DNA from: Nocardioides gilvus
GTDB lineage: Bacteria; Actinomycetota; Actinomycetes; Propionibacteriales; Nocardioidaceae
NCBI RefSeq assembly: GCF_003194605.1
Contig: NZ_QHKY01000003.1
Location: 62,001-126,000, forward strand
Direction: 5' to 3'
Length of the DNA: 64,000 bases
Under the pieces are notes generated by a model, which saw only the letters and a program-made list of their open reading frames with translations, was not told where the DNA came from and searched no databases. Positions 12,409 to 20,267 of the stretch are shown piece by piece. Numbering within the stretch: the first letter of the stretch is position 1; each line of letters starts with the position of its first letter. The position numbers were made by a program, and so were the translations under genes.

Positions 12409-13620
12409 GTGGATCTCGACACCTTCACCTGGTTGCTGACCGACGACGGGCAGCGCCTGCTGGAGCGCGCCGCCCATCTCTACGCCGACGACCACGGCCG
12501 CAATGTCGGTGGCAAGCAGCGCACGGACCTGTTGGCGGTGGCGGCCGCCGTACGCAAGGTGGAGCCGGACGCCGAGCGCGCCGCCGCCGCGCTGACCCAG
12601 GTGCAGTTGCGGGTCAAGGCGGTCGCGAAGTTCGGCGAGGACGCGTTGAAGATGTACTTCACCCCCGACGGACTCGAGCAGGCCACCCGCCACCGCGTCG
12701 CCACCCACCGAGCCGCCCGTCTCGCCGCGGCCCGACCGAGCTCCGTGGTCGACCTCGGGTGCGGCATCGGCGGCGATCTCATCGCCTTCTCCCGGGCCGG
12801 GCTGACCACCGCCGGCGTCGACCTCGACCCGGTACGTGTCGCCGTGGCGCAGGCCAATCTCGATGCGCTGGGGCTGGGCGGCGCGACGATGGTCGCCGAC
12901 TCGACCCAGCTCGACCTTGCCGGCTTCGGCGCCGCCTTCGCCGATCCCGCCCGCCGGGGCGCGCGGGGCCGGGTCTTCGACGAGACCGGCTGGACTCCCC
13001 CATGGTCCTTCGTGCTCGACCTGCTGCGGCGTACGTCGGTGGTCAAGGTCGCTCCCGGCATCGGGCACGACCTGGTCCCCGAGGGGGTCGAGGCCGAGTG
13101 GGTCAGTGACGACGGCGAGGTCAAGGAGGCCTCCCTGTGGTCCCCCGACCTGGCCACCGCCCGCAAGCGAGCCACGGTGATCTCGGGTGAGGGCCTGGTC
13201 TCGATCACCGACGAGGACGACCCCCACCAGGGCAAGGAACGCCCGGTGGTCGAGCTGGGCAAGCACCTGTACGAGCCGGACGGCGCCGTGATCCGCGCCG
13301 GCCTGGTCACCGCGGTGGCGGCGGGGGTCGACGGCGGACTCCTTGATCCGCACATCGCCTACGTGACCTCGGACCTGTCCTTCCGCAGCCCCTTCATGAA
13401 GTCGTACTACGTCATCGAGGAGCTCCCCTACCGGGAGAAGCAGCTCAAGGCCGCACTGGTCGAACGCAACATCGGCCCGATCACCATCAAGAAGCGCGGC
13501 GTGGACATCGTCCCGGAACAACTGCGCAAGCGACTGGCCCTGACCGGCGACGTGGAGGCGACGATCGTCCTGACCCGTGTCGCCGGCGTCGGCCGGGTCC
13601 TGCACGTACGCCCCTTCTGA
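12409..13620 (+). CDS. Class I SAM-dependent methyltransferase with C-terminal THUMP-like domain
   Basis: 403 residues from the GTG at 12409 (GGGAGG 8 bases upstream); an ATG at 12391 in the same frame has no ribosome site. N-terminal helical part (DLDTFTWLLTDDGQRLLERA, KFGEDALKMYFTPDGLEQATR), then a Rossmann methyltransferase with motif I VVDLGCGIGGDLIAF, acidic GVDLDP, and a catalytic-type motif FADPARRGARGRVF. The last about 80 residues (YYVIEELPYREKQLKAALVERNIGPITIKKRGVDIVPEQLRKRL) match the THUMP-like domain of this actinobacterial family. Substrate unknown, probably RNA given the THUMP-like part. Divergent from groES: its upstream region contains the CIRCE elements, so heat-shock co-control is possible. 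Its stop codon marks the start of a 76-bp repeat. Confidence 0.85.
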   Translation: MDLDTFTWLLTDDGQRLLERAAHLYADDHGRNVGGKQRTDLLAVAAAVRKVEPDAERAAAALTQVQLRVKAVAKFGEDALKMYFTPDGLEQATRHRVATHRAARLAAARPSSVVDLGCGIGGDLIAFSRAGLTTAGVDLDPVRVAVAQANLDALGLGGATMVADSTQLDLAGFGAAFADPARRGARGRVFDETGWTPPWSFVLDLLRRTSVVKVAPGIGHDLVPEGVEAEWVSDDGEVKEASLWSPDLATARKRATVISGEGLVSITDEDDPHQGKERPVVELGKHLYEPDGAVIRAGLVTAVAAGVDGGLLDPHIAYVTSDLSFRSPFMKSYYVIEELPYREKQLKAALVERNIGPITIKKRGVDIVPEQLRKRLALTGDVEATIVLTRVAGVGRVLHVRPF

Positions 13621-13689
13621 GCCACACCTCGCAAGGTCATCAGGATCTGCACCCCCGGGGCGCGTTCCTGATGACGTCCGCCGGGCTGG
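13614..13689 (+). repeat. 75-bp hairpin repeat, copy 1
   Basis: Starts with CTTCTGAG, which includes the stop codon of the methyltransferase gene, and ends about 16 bases before the padR promoter region. Matches the copy at 15071-15145 at about 69 of 76 positions with one indel. Contains an inverted repeat GTCATCAGGA (13636-13645) / TCCTGATGAC (13666-13675), so it can form a 10-bp stem and may terminate the methyltransferase transcript. Confidence 0.8.
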
Positions 13690-13703
13690 GTTGAGGTTGT
13701 CGG

Positions 13704-13733
13704 TGGACAATAGTGTGTGTCACACACTATTGT
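13704..13733 (+). promoter_or_regulatory. padR promoter, probably leaderless
   Basis: TGGACA (13704-13709) and TATTGT (13728-13733) separated by 18 bases; the -10 ends 7 bases before the padR ATG at 13741, placing the transcription start at the start codon. There is no Shine-Dalgarno sequence upstream of that ATG. Confidence 0.6.
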
Positions 13734-13735
13734 CC
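13705..13735. promoter_or_regulatory. Perfect 31-bp operator palindrome overlapping the padR promoter
   Basis: Arms of 14 bp (13705-13718 and 13722-13735) with a 3-bp centre, no mismatches. It covers the -35, spacer and -10 of the padR promoter, as expected for autorepression by the PadR protein encoded next to it. The long uninterrupted palindrome is characteristic of PadR-family operators. Confidence 0.8.
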
Positions 13736-13740
13736 CTGAC

Positions 13741-14064
13741 ATGAACGACGACGTCCTCGCCAGCCACCTGCAGGAGTTGCGGCGCGGCACCGTCGTCATG
13801 GCGTCCCTCGCGATCCTGCGCGCCCCGACCTACGGGTACGCCCTGCTCGAGACCTTGGCCGATTCAGGTTTCGCCGTCGACGGCAACACCCTCTATCCGC
13901 TGTTGCGACGCCTCGAGAAGCAGGGGCTCCTCACCAGCGAGTGGAACACCGAGGAGAGCCGACCCCGCAAGTTCTACCGCTCCACCGACGAGGGCGCCGC
14001 CCTCCTCGAGGTCCTCCTCGGCGAATGGACCTCACTCCACACATCGATCGAGAAGCTGAGGTGA
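13741..14064 (+). CDS. PadR-family transcriptional regulator
   Basis: 107 residues from the ATG at 13741. Winged helix-turn-helix with the PadR signature: LRRGTVVMASLAIL, PTYGYALLETLADSGFAVDGNTLYPLLRRLEKQGLL, then SRPRKFYRSTDEGAALLEVLL. Short (PadR-s3-like) form without the long C-terminal dimerisation domain. Its gene is followed at once by a HAAS-domain membrane protein, the usual partner in actinobacteria and firmicutes, so it probably represses this two-gene operon in response to a membrane or envelope signal. Own operator palindrome sits in its promoter. Confidence 0.92.
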   Translation: MNDDVLASHLQELRRGTVVMASLAILRAPTYGYALLETLADSGFAVDGNTLYPLLRRLEKQGLLTSEWNTEESRPRKFYRSTDEGAALLEVLLGEWTSLHTSIEKLR

Positions 14065-14069
14065 CGACC

Positions 14070-15077
14070 ATGCACACCACCGACCCGACCCAGACTCCGA
14101 CCAACACGGCACAGGACACCCTGACGGAGCGTTACGTCCACGCAGCCACTCGGCGCCTCGGTGACGACCAGCGCGACGACGTCGCCCTGGAACTGCGCAG
14201 CGACATCGCGGACCGCGTCGAGGCCCTCTGCGCGAGCGAGCCCTCGCTCAGCACCGAGAAGGCCGAGGAGGCCGCGCTCATCGAGCTGGGCGACCCGGGC
14301 CGCCTGGCTGCCTCCTACCGCGGGACACTGCAGCACCTGGTAGGCCCCGAACTCTTCCCCACGTACGTCCGGGTCCTGCGCGGCATCCTCGTCGCCGTCG
14401 TGCCCCTGGTCACCACCATCGTTGCCCTGGTCGCCGCCTTCCAGGGCGACGACGTCGGAGGCGTCATCGGAGCCTCGATCTCGACCGCACTCAACACTTC
14501 GGTCCACATCGCCTTCTGGACGACCCTGAGCTTCGCCATCCTCGAACGGAGTGCCAACCCCACGCAGGAGTCCCTGGGGCTCGCGCCCTGGACGCCGGAC
14601 AACCTGCCTGCCCTTCCCACGGCACCCCGTGGGGCTCTCGGCGAGACGGTCACGAACATCGTGTGGCTGGGTCTCCTCGCGGGGTTCGTCGTCTGGCAGC
14701 AGGTGGCCTCACCACCCTGGGGTGACGGCGAACGGTTCCCCGTGCTGGACCCTGACCTGTGGAGCTTCTGGATCCCGTTGATCCTCGTCGCCCTGGCTGC
14801 CGAGGCGGCCTTCGAGATCGTGAAGTATCGAAGAGGGGGCGTCTGGACCCGAGGGTTCGCCACCCTCAACACCGTCACCGGGCTGGTCTTCGCCGCACCA
14901 CTCATGTGGCTGGCCTCTCAGGACCAACTCCTCAACCCTGCACTGACGTCGCTCGTCCAGGAGCAGTGGTCGGAGTTCGACCCCGGCGTGGCCCACCTGG
15001 TCGTCCTGGTGAGCGCCCTGGCGATCTGGCTCTGGGACACCGTCGACGGCTGGCGCAAGAGCACCCAACTCTTCTGA
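14070..15077 (+). CDS. HAAS-domain membrane protein, PadR operon partner
   Basis: 335 residues from the ATG at 14070, with GAGG 9 bases upstream; a GTG at 14061 overlaps the padR stop (GTGA) and is an alternative. Residues about 15-90 form the helical HAAS/DUF1700-like module (TERYVHAATRRLGDDQRDDVALELRSDIADRVEAL ends, then EEAALIELGDPGRLAASYRG). Then about six membrane helices (e.g. GILVAVVPLVTTIVALVAAF, NIVWLGLLAGFVVW, LVVLVSALAIWLW). HAAS modules are linked to PadR regulators and are thought to sense or relay signals at the membrane; the effector is unknown. Its stop codon is the first element of the second copy of the 75-bp repeat. Confidence 0.8.
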   Translation: MHTTDPTQTPTNTAQDTLTERYVHAATRRLGDDQRDDVALELRSDIADRVEALCASEPSLSTEKAEEAALIELGDPGRLAASYRGTLQHLVGPELFPTYVRVLRGILVAVVPLVTTIVALVAAFQGDDVGGVIGASISTALNTSVHIAFWTTLSFAILERSANPTQESLGLAPWTPDNLPALPTAPRGALGETVTNIVWLGLLAGFVVWQQVASPPWGDGERFPVLDPDLWSFWIPLILVALAAEAAFEIVKYRRGGVWTRGFATLNTVTGLVFAAPLMWLASQDQLLNPALTSLVQEQWSEFDPGVAHLVVLVSALAIWLWDTVDGWRKSTQLF

Positions 15078-15145
15078 GCAACACCTCGCAACGTCATCAG
15101 AATCCGCACCCCTGGCGCGCGTTCCTGATGACGTCCGCCGGGTGG
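15071..15145 (+). repeat. 75-bp hairpin repeat, copy 2
   Basis: Begins CTTCTGAG at the stop codon of the HAAS gene, exactly as copy 1 does at the methyltransferase stop. Inverted repeat ACGTCATCAG (15091-15100) / CTGATGACGT (15125-15134), 10 bp. Substitutions relative to copy 1 fall mostly outside the arms or are compensatory, which suggests the hairpin matters. Confidence 0.8.
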
Positions 15146-15198
15146 CTTCTCCACCCTGCCCCGCCCACGCACCCGGGGCAGCCGACCCCGGACACGCA

Positions 15199-15228
15199 GA
15201 GAACCCCCACCCGAAGGTGAGGGTTCTC
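15199..15228. terminator. Bidirectional terminator with cUUCGg loop on the minus strand
   Basis: 13-nt arms (15199-15211 and 15216-15228) with one mismatch and loop CGAA, which on the minus strand is the very stable C(UUCG)G tetraloop. Lies between the convergent HAAS gene and the 213-residue membrane protein gene. Confidence 0.6.
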
Positions 15229-15290
15229 GTCATGCCGTCTTGGCCTTCCGGGCGACCGCCCGCCGAAGCGGGACGGCCGTCCCCGGATCC

Positions 15291-15932
15291 CTAGGCCTCC
15301 GCGCGAGCTACCTTGCGCGAGTGGACGAGGCCCAACAGGCCCAGGATCAGGAAGAGCGCTGCGCCGACGAAGGCGCCGATGGCCGCGTAGCCAGCGATCA
15401 CACCCATGGTTGCAAAGGCGTATCCGTAGAGGAGCAGGCCGCGCAACGTGTTGCCCTTGAAGAGGCTGTCGCGGTTGCCGCTGACCGCCTCGAGCACCTC
15501 GGCCTTGTCCGCGTCGCTGATCTCGGTGTTGGCCTCAACGGCCTTGGCCACTCCGCCGGCCGACTCGTAGGTCAGCGGGAACGTGAACTCGTCGGTGGGA
15601 ATGCCCTTCTCCTCCAGGGTGGCCTTCACGCCGAAGGTGCTGGCGTTCATGTGCGCCTGGATGTAGTGGTCGGCGTAGGCACGAGCCTTGGGTCCGTCGT
15701 TGAGCGTGGTGCCCTCGAACTCCATCAGCGTGTCACGACCCTCGTCGGTGAGGGACTCGTCGGCCTCGAGGGCCTCCTTGGTCGGCATGGTGATGTCCTG
15801 GTCGCCGAACTGCTGGTCGACCTGGTCACCGATGAAGACTGAGCCCCAGGTGAGCAGAGCCCCGGCCACCGCGAGCACGAGCGCGAGGAGGATGCCGGTA
15901 CCTGAGATGAGCTTGTCGAGTGTTGAACGCAT
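15291..15932 (-). CDS. Two-TM membrane protein with large extracytoplasmic loop, unknown function
   Basis: 213 residues from the ATG at 15930-15932, which has AAGGAG 6 bases upstream; an in-frame TTG six codons earlier is less likely. One N-terminal helix (LISGTGILLALVLAVAGALLTW), about 115 residues outside rich in Asp/Glu/Thr (DITMPTKEALEADESLTDEGRD, then ARAYADHYIQAHM), then two closely spaced C-terminal helices (LLLYGYAFATMGVIAGYAAIGAF and ALFLILGLLGLV). Relatives in actinobacteria are often labelled as LigA dioxygenases in databases, but nothing here resembles that enzyme. The region upstream carries two dyads of TACTAC/GTAGTA type. Function unknown. Confidence 0.7.
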   Translation of the reverse strand: MRSTLDKLISGTGILLALVLAVAGALLTWGSVFIGDQVDQQFGDQDITMPTKEALEADESLTDEGRDTLMEFEGTTLNDGPKARAYADHYIQAHMNASTFGVKATLEEKGIPTDEFTFPLTYESAGGVAKAVEANTEISDADKAEVLEAVSGNRDSLFKGNTLRGLLLYGYAFATMGVIAGYAAIGAFVGAALFLILGLLGLVHSRKVARAEA

Positions 15933-15986
15933 GATGGGCTCCTTTGCCAATCACAGAGGCCGGGCCACTTCCGACCTTCTTGAAGT

Positions 15987-16028
15987 ACTACTGACTGTAG
16001 TAGTTATCTACGACGAAAGGTAGTAGAT
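15987..16028. promoter_or_regulatory. Two adjacent CTAC/GTAG dyads, possible operator
   Basis: ACTACT-N6-AGTAGT (15987-16004) and ATCTAC-N11-GTAGAT (16006-16028), back to back in the 259-base gap between the divergent membrane-protein and sigma-factor genes. The local AT content is higher than around it. The sequence style recalls TAC/GTA dyads bound by BlaI/PenI-type winged helices, but the regulator is not identified here. Confidence 0.4.
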
Positions 16029-16191
16029 GACTCGATCCTCGCAGAGACCCTGGTCACATGGCCAGAACGACTCGCAAACAGCAGGAAAACAGCGCTGACT
16101 GCAACCTGCACGACGTCGCTCGCGTCCAGACGATGAGAGAGACGGAGAGCATGATGAAGCACCGACCCATCGCAGACCGAGCAGACAGACC

Positions 16192-16794
16192 ATGACCACC
16201 GCGAGCAGCATGGAGATGAGCGTGTCCCCCACCAGGACCAACTCGCGTGACGCCGACTTCGAGGCCTACCTGCACGCGCGCCAGCCGGCACTGTTCCGTA
16301 CGGCGTGGGCCCTGACCGGCAACCCGCACGATGCCGCCGACCTGCTCCAGACGGCGCTCGCCAAGCTCTACCTGAAGTGGGACTCGGTCCGCGACCGCGA
16401 AGCGCTCGACGGATTCGTGCGCCGGATCATGGTCAACGAGCAGAGCTCGCTGTGGCGCAGGGCCTTCAAGCGTCGCGAGCAGAGCTCCGCTGACCTGCCC
16501 GACGCCCCGGTGCTCGACGCGTACGACGACGGCACGTCACGCGCACTGTGGGAGTTCGTCCAGACCCTGGCCCCCAGGCAACGGGCGGTGGTCGTCCTTC
16601 GCTACTACGAGGAGCTCAGCGAGGCCGAGACCGCGGCCGTGCTCGGAGTCTCCGTCGGGACGGTGAAGTCACAGTGCAGCAGAGCACTGGCGACGTTGCG
16701 TACGACGTTGCCCCACGACCTCGATCAGCACGCGGGATCCCCTGACGCGGCGCCCTCACGCCAGCACATCCTGTCCCCCGAGGAGGACCGATGA
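16192..16794 (+). CDS. SigE-family (TIGR02983-type) ECF RNA polymerase sigma factor
   Basis: 200 residues from the ATG at 16192; in-frame ATGs at 16210 and 16216 are alternatives as none has a strong ribosome site. Region 2 at residues about 22-90 (DFEAYLHARQPALFRTAWALTGNPHDAADLLQTALAKLYLKW) and region 4 at about 120-172 (LAPRQRAVVVLRYYEELSEAETAAVLGVSVGTVKSQCSRALATLR with the HTH). ECF sigma factors direct stress or envelope regulons and are usually held by a membrane anti-sigma factor encoded next door. Here the next gene overlaps its stop by ATGA and encodes a single-pass membrane protein, the natural candidate. Confidence 0.9.
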   Translation: MTTASSMEMSVSPTRTNSRDADFEAYLHARQPALFRTAWALTGNPHDAADLLQTALAKLYLKWDSVRDREALDGFVRRIMVNEQSSLWRRAFKRREQSSADLPDAPVLDAYDDGTSRALWEFVQTLAPRQRAVVVLRYYEELSEAETAAVLGVSVGTVKSQCSRALATLRTTLPHDLDQHAGSPDAAPSRQHILSPEEDR

Positions 16795-18017
16795 ACGACG
16801 ACCTGAACGGTCAGCGCCTCGGCGCCGGCCTGCGCGACCACATGGGCCAGAGCCCGTACAGCCCTCTCGACCTGGACGACGTGAAGAGCACCGCGAGCCG
16901 GATCCGGCGCCGCCGTACGTTGACGGGCGTCGCGGTCGCGGCCGTGGCGGCAGCAGCGCTCATCCCCGCGGCCTTCTTCACCCCGGGAGGAGAGGACACG
17001 AGAAGGCCGATCGACCCGACGACGCAGACGCCAACCCCGACGATGGCCCCGACGATGGCCCCGACTCCCCGAGCCGATGTCACGCTGAGGGAGGACGCAC
17101 CACGCGGGGACGACCCCGCCGACTGGTCGCACCCGACCTTCACCGACCAGGCCCTGACGCACGACTCGCTGCCCGACAACACCGACCGGGTGGCCCGCAT
17201 CGGGGAGCGTTGGGTCCTCAGCACCCGCGACGACGGCGAGGGCAAGCGCACGGTGCAGCTGCTCGACGCCGACGGCGACGTCGTCCAGAAGTTCGCCGCG
17301 AGGAGCTTCTTCGCGATCTCGGACAACCACGAGTTGGTGGCCTGGACCACCGACGACAGCACGCTCATGCTGATGGACTCCCAAGGGAAGACCCGTCTGC
17401 TGGCCAAGTTGCCGGGGGATGGCAACGCGATCGACGTGACCGGTGGAGCAGGGTGCATCGACGAGTCCGTGATCGACGACTGCCGAGTGGTGGTCAGCTA
17501 CGACTCCCCGGACGGCCCCGCCGTCGTCTCCGGCGACGGAGTGGTGACGCCCATTTCCCAGGACATCACGGGAGTCCGTGCAGCCTTCTCGGACTTCGCG
17601 GCCGGGTTCGAGAAGACGACGACGTTCGAGGCTCCACCCTGCATGCGCCTGATCGACGTCACCGACGGCGAGACCCAGTGGAGGAACTGCGATGTCTACG
17701 TGACGTCCTTCTCCCCCGACGGCCGGTGGACGACCGTGGTGGACGCTCAGTCTGACGGCTGGGGTCCGAGTCGGGTCGGGATCGCCGACGCCGCCACAGG
17801 CAAGGTCTACTTCTGGCTCGACCCGTCCGGTGACAACCGTGCGCTCGGTACCCCCACGTGGGAGGGGTCCGAACACCTGGTGGTTGACAGTTACGACTTC
17901 ACCGCCCAGGAGTGGCGCCTGTATCGGGTCTCGCTCACCGGCGAGGAGGAACAGGCAGCCGACATGGTGGAGGGCGACGACGTGGCGTTCCCGTTCATCG
18001 CACCCATCGAGCCCTGA
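16791..18017 (+). CDS. Membrane-anchored protein with beta-propeller-like extracellular domain, sigma-factor partner
   Basis: 408 residues; ATG overlaps the sigma-factor stop (ATGA), so translation is coupled. Cytosolic N-terminus of about 40 residues (LRDHMGQSPYSPLDLDDVKSTASRIRR), one membrane helix (43-63, TLTGVAVAAVAAAALIPAAFF), a Thr/Pro linker with a TMAP tandem duplication, then about 320 extracytoplasmic residues with repeated Trp/Asp blades such as ERWVLSTRDDG, HELVAWTTDDSTLML, SFSPDGRWTTVV and GTPTWEGSEHLVVD, typical of WD40/TolB-like propellers. Four Cys in the extracellular part could form disulfides. It lacks a zinc-containing ZAS motif, so it is not a classical anti-sigma factor, but position and topology fit a sensor for the sigma factor. 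That role is inferred. Confidence 0.7.
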   Translation: MNDDLNGQRLGAGLRDHMGQSPYSPLDLDDVKSTASRIRRRRTLTGVAVAAVAAAALIPAAFFTPGGEDTRRPIDPTTQTPTPTMAPTMAPTPRADVTLREDAPRGDDPADWSHPTFTDQALTHDSLPDNTDRVARIGERWVLSTRDDGEGKRTVQLLDADGDVVQKFAARSFFAISDNHELVAWTTDDSTLMLMDSQGKTRLLAKLPGDGNAIDVTGGAGCIDESVIDDCRVVVSYDSPDGPAVVSGDGVVTPISQDITGVRAAFSDFAAGFEKTTTFEAPPCMRLIDVTDGETQWRNCDVYVTSFSPDGRWTTVVDAQSDGWGPSRVGIADAATGKVYFWLDPSGDNRALGTPTWEGSEHLVVDSYDFTAQEWRLYRVSLTGEEEQAADMVEGDDVAFPFIAPIEP

Positions 18018-18070
18018 TCCGGAGCTGATCCGGACGGACCGACAGCCAGCCGGTCACCCTCGTCGACGCC

Positions 18071-19129
18071 TCAGGCGACGACAGTCGTGATCGGCTGGCT
18101 CGAGTCGGCGGGCAGGTCGAGCGCGGAGGGCGTACGTCCCCTGGCCACGAGCTCGGCGCCCAGCGCGGCGACCATCGCGCCGTTGTCGGTGCACAGACCC
18201 GGACGCGGCACCCGGACCCGGATCCCCTTGGCCTCGGCCCGCTCGGTGGCCATCGCCCGCAGGCGGGTGTTGGCGGCCACGCCACCCCCGATCAGGATGT
18301 CCTCGATGCCGTGCGACAGCGCTGCGTCGACAGCCTTGCGGGTCAGGACGTCACAGACAGCCTCCTGGAACGAGGCAGCCACGTCGGCCACGTCGATCGG
18401 CTCGCCGGCGCGCTGCTTGGCCTCGACCCAGCGGGCGACCGCAGTCTTGAGGCCCGAGAACGAGAAGTCGTAACGATGCCGCTCGAGGTCTCGCCGCGAC
18501 GTCAGCCCCCGCGGGAAGTCGATCGCGATGCTGTTGCCGCTGGCCGCCGTACGGTCGATGTGCGGGCCACCGGGGAAACCGAGGCCGAGCAGCCGGGCCA
18601 CCTTGTCGAAGGCCTCGCCGGCCGCGTCGTCGATGGTGGCGCCGAGGGGGTCGACACCCACCGTCACGTCGGTGACCTTGAGCAGGCTGGAGTGGCCACC
18701 GGAGACCAGCATGGCCAGGCAGGGTTCGGGCAGCGGCCCGTGCTCCAACTGGTCGACGGCCACGTGGGCGGCCAGGTGGTTGACCCCGTAGATCGGCTTG
18801 CCCAGGCCCCACGCCAGCGCCTTGGCCGCACCGACCCCGACCAACAGCGCACCGGCGAGCCCCGGACCTGAGGTCACCGCGACGGCGTCGATGTCATTGA
18901 GCTTGATCCCGGCGGTCTCGCAGGCCCGCTCGATCGTCGGGACCATCGCCTCGAGGTGGGCTCGGCTGGCGACCTCCGGCACCACGCCCCCGAACCGCGC
19001 ATGTTCCTCGACGCTGCTGGCCACGGCGTCGGCGAGCAGGGTGTGGCCCCGCACGATCCCGACCCCGGTCTCGTCGCACGAGGTCTCGATGCCCAGCACC
19101 AGCGGCCCGTGAGCAGATGCGTCCTTCAT
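18071..19129 (-). CDS. tsaD: tRNA N6-adenosine threonylcarbamoyltransferase TsaD
   Basis: 352 residues. Transfers threonylcarbamoyl from TC-AMP to A37 of ANN-decoding tRNAs (t6A), with TsaB and TsaE. ASKHA fold: [15 protein letters not shown] at the start, metal-binding His pair in [69 protein letters not shown] and [12 protein letters not shown] overlaps the rimI stop (ATGA). The other two t6A genes of the same operon, tsaB and tsaE, are upstream, so the whole late pathway except TsaC is encoded here. Confidence 0.97.
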   Translation of the reverse strand: MKDASAHGPLVLGIETSCDETGVGIVRGHTLLADAVASSVEEHARFGGVVPEVASRAHLEAMVPTIERACETAGIKLNDIDAVAVTSGPGLAGALLVGVGAAKALAWGLGKPIYGVNHLAAHVAVDQLEHGPLPEPCLAMLVSGGHSSLLKVTDVTVGVDPLGATIDDAAGEAFDKVARLLGLGFPGGPHIDRTAASGNSIAIDFPRGLTSRRDLERHRYDFSFSGLKTAVARWVEAKQRAGEPIDVADVAASFQEAVCDVLTRKAVDAALSHGIEDILIGGGVAANTRLRAMATERAEAKGIRVRVPRPGLCTDNGAMVAALGAELVARGRTPSALDLPADSSQPITTVVA

Positions 19130-19626
19130 GGCTCCATCCTCCCTGACCCGGACGGGTCACTGTCCAGCGGCGGCAGGTCACGCTGCAGGACGAGGGCATC
19201 CGAGCCGTCACGGTAGTAGTGGCCGCGGCGGTCGATCTCGACGAACCCGCAGCGTGAGTAGAAGGCCAGGGCCGCGGCGTTCGCCACGCTGACCTCGAGC
19301 AGCATCCGGTCGGCGCCCGACTCCCGCGCTCCCCTCAGGGCAGCGTCGAGCAGCGTGCTCGCGATCCCGCTGCGCTGGAGGCGCGCGGCCACCCCGATCC
19401 GGAGCAGCTCCGCGAAATCGCCCTGCACCCCGGTCAGCGCGTACCCGACCACGGCCCGGTCAGGCTCCTCGGACTCGGTCACCAGGAGGCGGCGTCCGGG
19501 CGTGCTGGCCAGCTCGGCCAGTGCCTGCGCGCTCCACGCCTCCGCGCCGAAGAGCGACTGTTCGAGGAGCGCCAGATCCGCCAGGTCTGACAGGTCTGTC
19601 GGGCCGACGAGTCGCAGCGCGCTCAC
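19126..19626 (-). CDS. rimI: RimI-like ribosomal protein S18 / protein N-terminal acetyltransferase
   Basis: 166 residues from the GTG at 19624-19626, which overlaps the tsaB stop as GTGA; the frame runs on upstream but that part is a shadow of tsaB. GNAT fold: [27 protein letters not shown] carries the acetyl-CoA loop (usual Q/RxxGxG/A) and [29 protein letters not shown] is the conserved C-terminal RimI block with the Asn and Tyr residues used in catalysis. Acetylates N-terminal residues, S18 in E. coli. Located between tsaB and tsaD as in many actinobacteria. Confidence 0.92.
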   Translation of the reverse strand: MSALRLVGPTDLSDLADLALLEQSLFGAEAWSAQALAELASTPGRRLLVTESEEPDRAVVGYALTGVQGDFAELLRIGVAARLQRSGIASTLLDAALRGARESGADRMLLEVSVANAAALAFYSRCGFVEIDRRGHYYRDGSDALVLQRDLPPLDSDPSGSGRMEP

Positions 19627-20258
19627 GAGACGCGCTTGGGCGCAGGCGGTGCCACCGCGTCCGGGCGGCGCAGGTAGAGCGGTTCGGGGTCGAGCAGCTC
19701 GGCACGCTCCTCGGTCACCACCCGCGCCAGCCACCCCGCGCTCGGCCGGGCCGGGCCGACCGGACGGGGGAACGAGTCCGGGTAGAGCAGGGCGCCCTCC
19801 CCCACCACCGGCAGGTCGCTGGCGGCGACGGCAGGCTTCAGCACCGCAGGCCCGTCGGTGCGTACGCCGTCACGGTAGGAGGCGATGTAGACCTCCTTGC
19901 GGCGCGCGTCGGTGGCGACCAGGAAGTCGCCCTCCACGGCTCCCGTGTCGTAGGCCTCGACCGCCAGCACGTCGAGCGTGCACACCGCGTAGACCGGGAT
20001 CTCCAGGGCCAACGCCAGCGTGCGGGCGGTGACCAGCCCGACCCGCAGACCCGTGAAGGGGCCCGGCCCGGCGCCGACCGCGATGGCGGTGAGGTCCTGC
20101 CGCACGAGACCGGCCTGACGGGTGACCGCGTCGATCAGCGGCGCCAGGGATTCCCCGTGCTTCATCGGGCGGTCGGAGACCTGCTCGGCGATCACTTCGT
20201 TGCCGTCGTGGAGGGCCACGGTGACCAGCGGGGTGGCGGTGTCGAAGGCGAGGAGCAT
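19623..20258 (-). CDS. tsaB: tRNA threonylcarbamoyladenosine biosynthesis protein TsaB
   Basis: 211 residues. Inactive ASKHA paralogue of TsaD that scaffolds the TsaB-TsaD-TsaE complex. Signature elements: LAFDTATPLVTVAL, KHGESLAPLIDAVTRQAG, VGAGPGPFTGLRVGLVTARTLALAL (hallmark GPGSFTGLR-like block) and LVATDARRKEVYIASY. Ends with YLRRPDAV, also typical. GTGA overlap with rimI downstream; 9 bases after the tsaE-fusion stop. Confidence 0.95.
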   Translation of the reverse strand: MLLAFDTATPLVTVALHDGNEVIAEQVSDRPMKHGESLAPLIDAVTRQAGLVRQDLTAIAVGAGPGPFTGLRVGLVTARTLALALEIPVYAVCTLDVLAVEAYDTGAVEGDFLVATDARRKEVYIASYRDGVRTDGPAVLKPAVAASDLPVVGEGALLYPDSFPRPVGPARPSAGWLARVVTEERAELLDPEPLYLRRPDAVAPPAPKRVS

Positions 20259-20267
20259 TGCTCGAGG

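Noticed and set aside
12346-13710. 454-codon minus-strand frame opposite the methyltransferase
   Set aside because: Shadow of the plus-strand gene, and it runs through the CIRCE and the 76-bp repeat.
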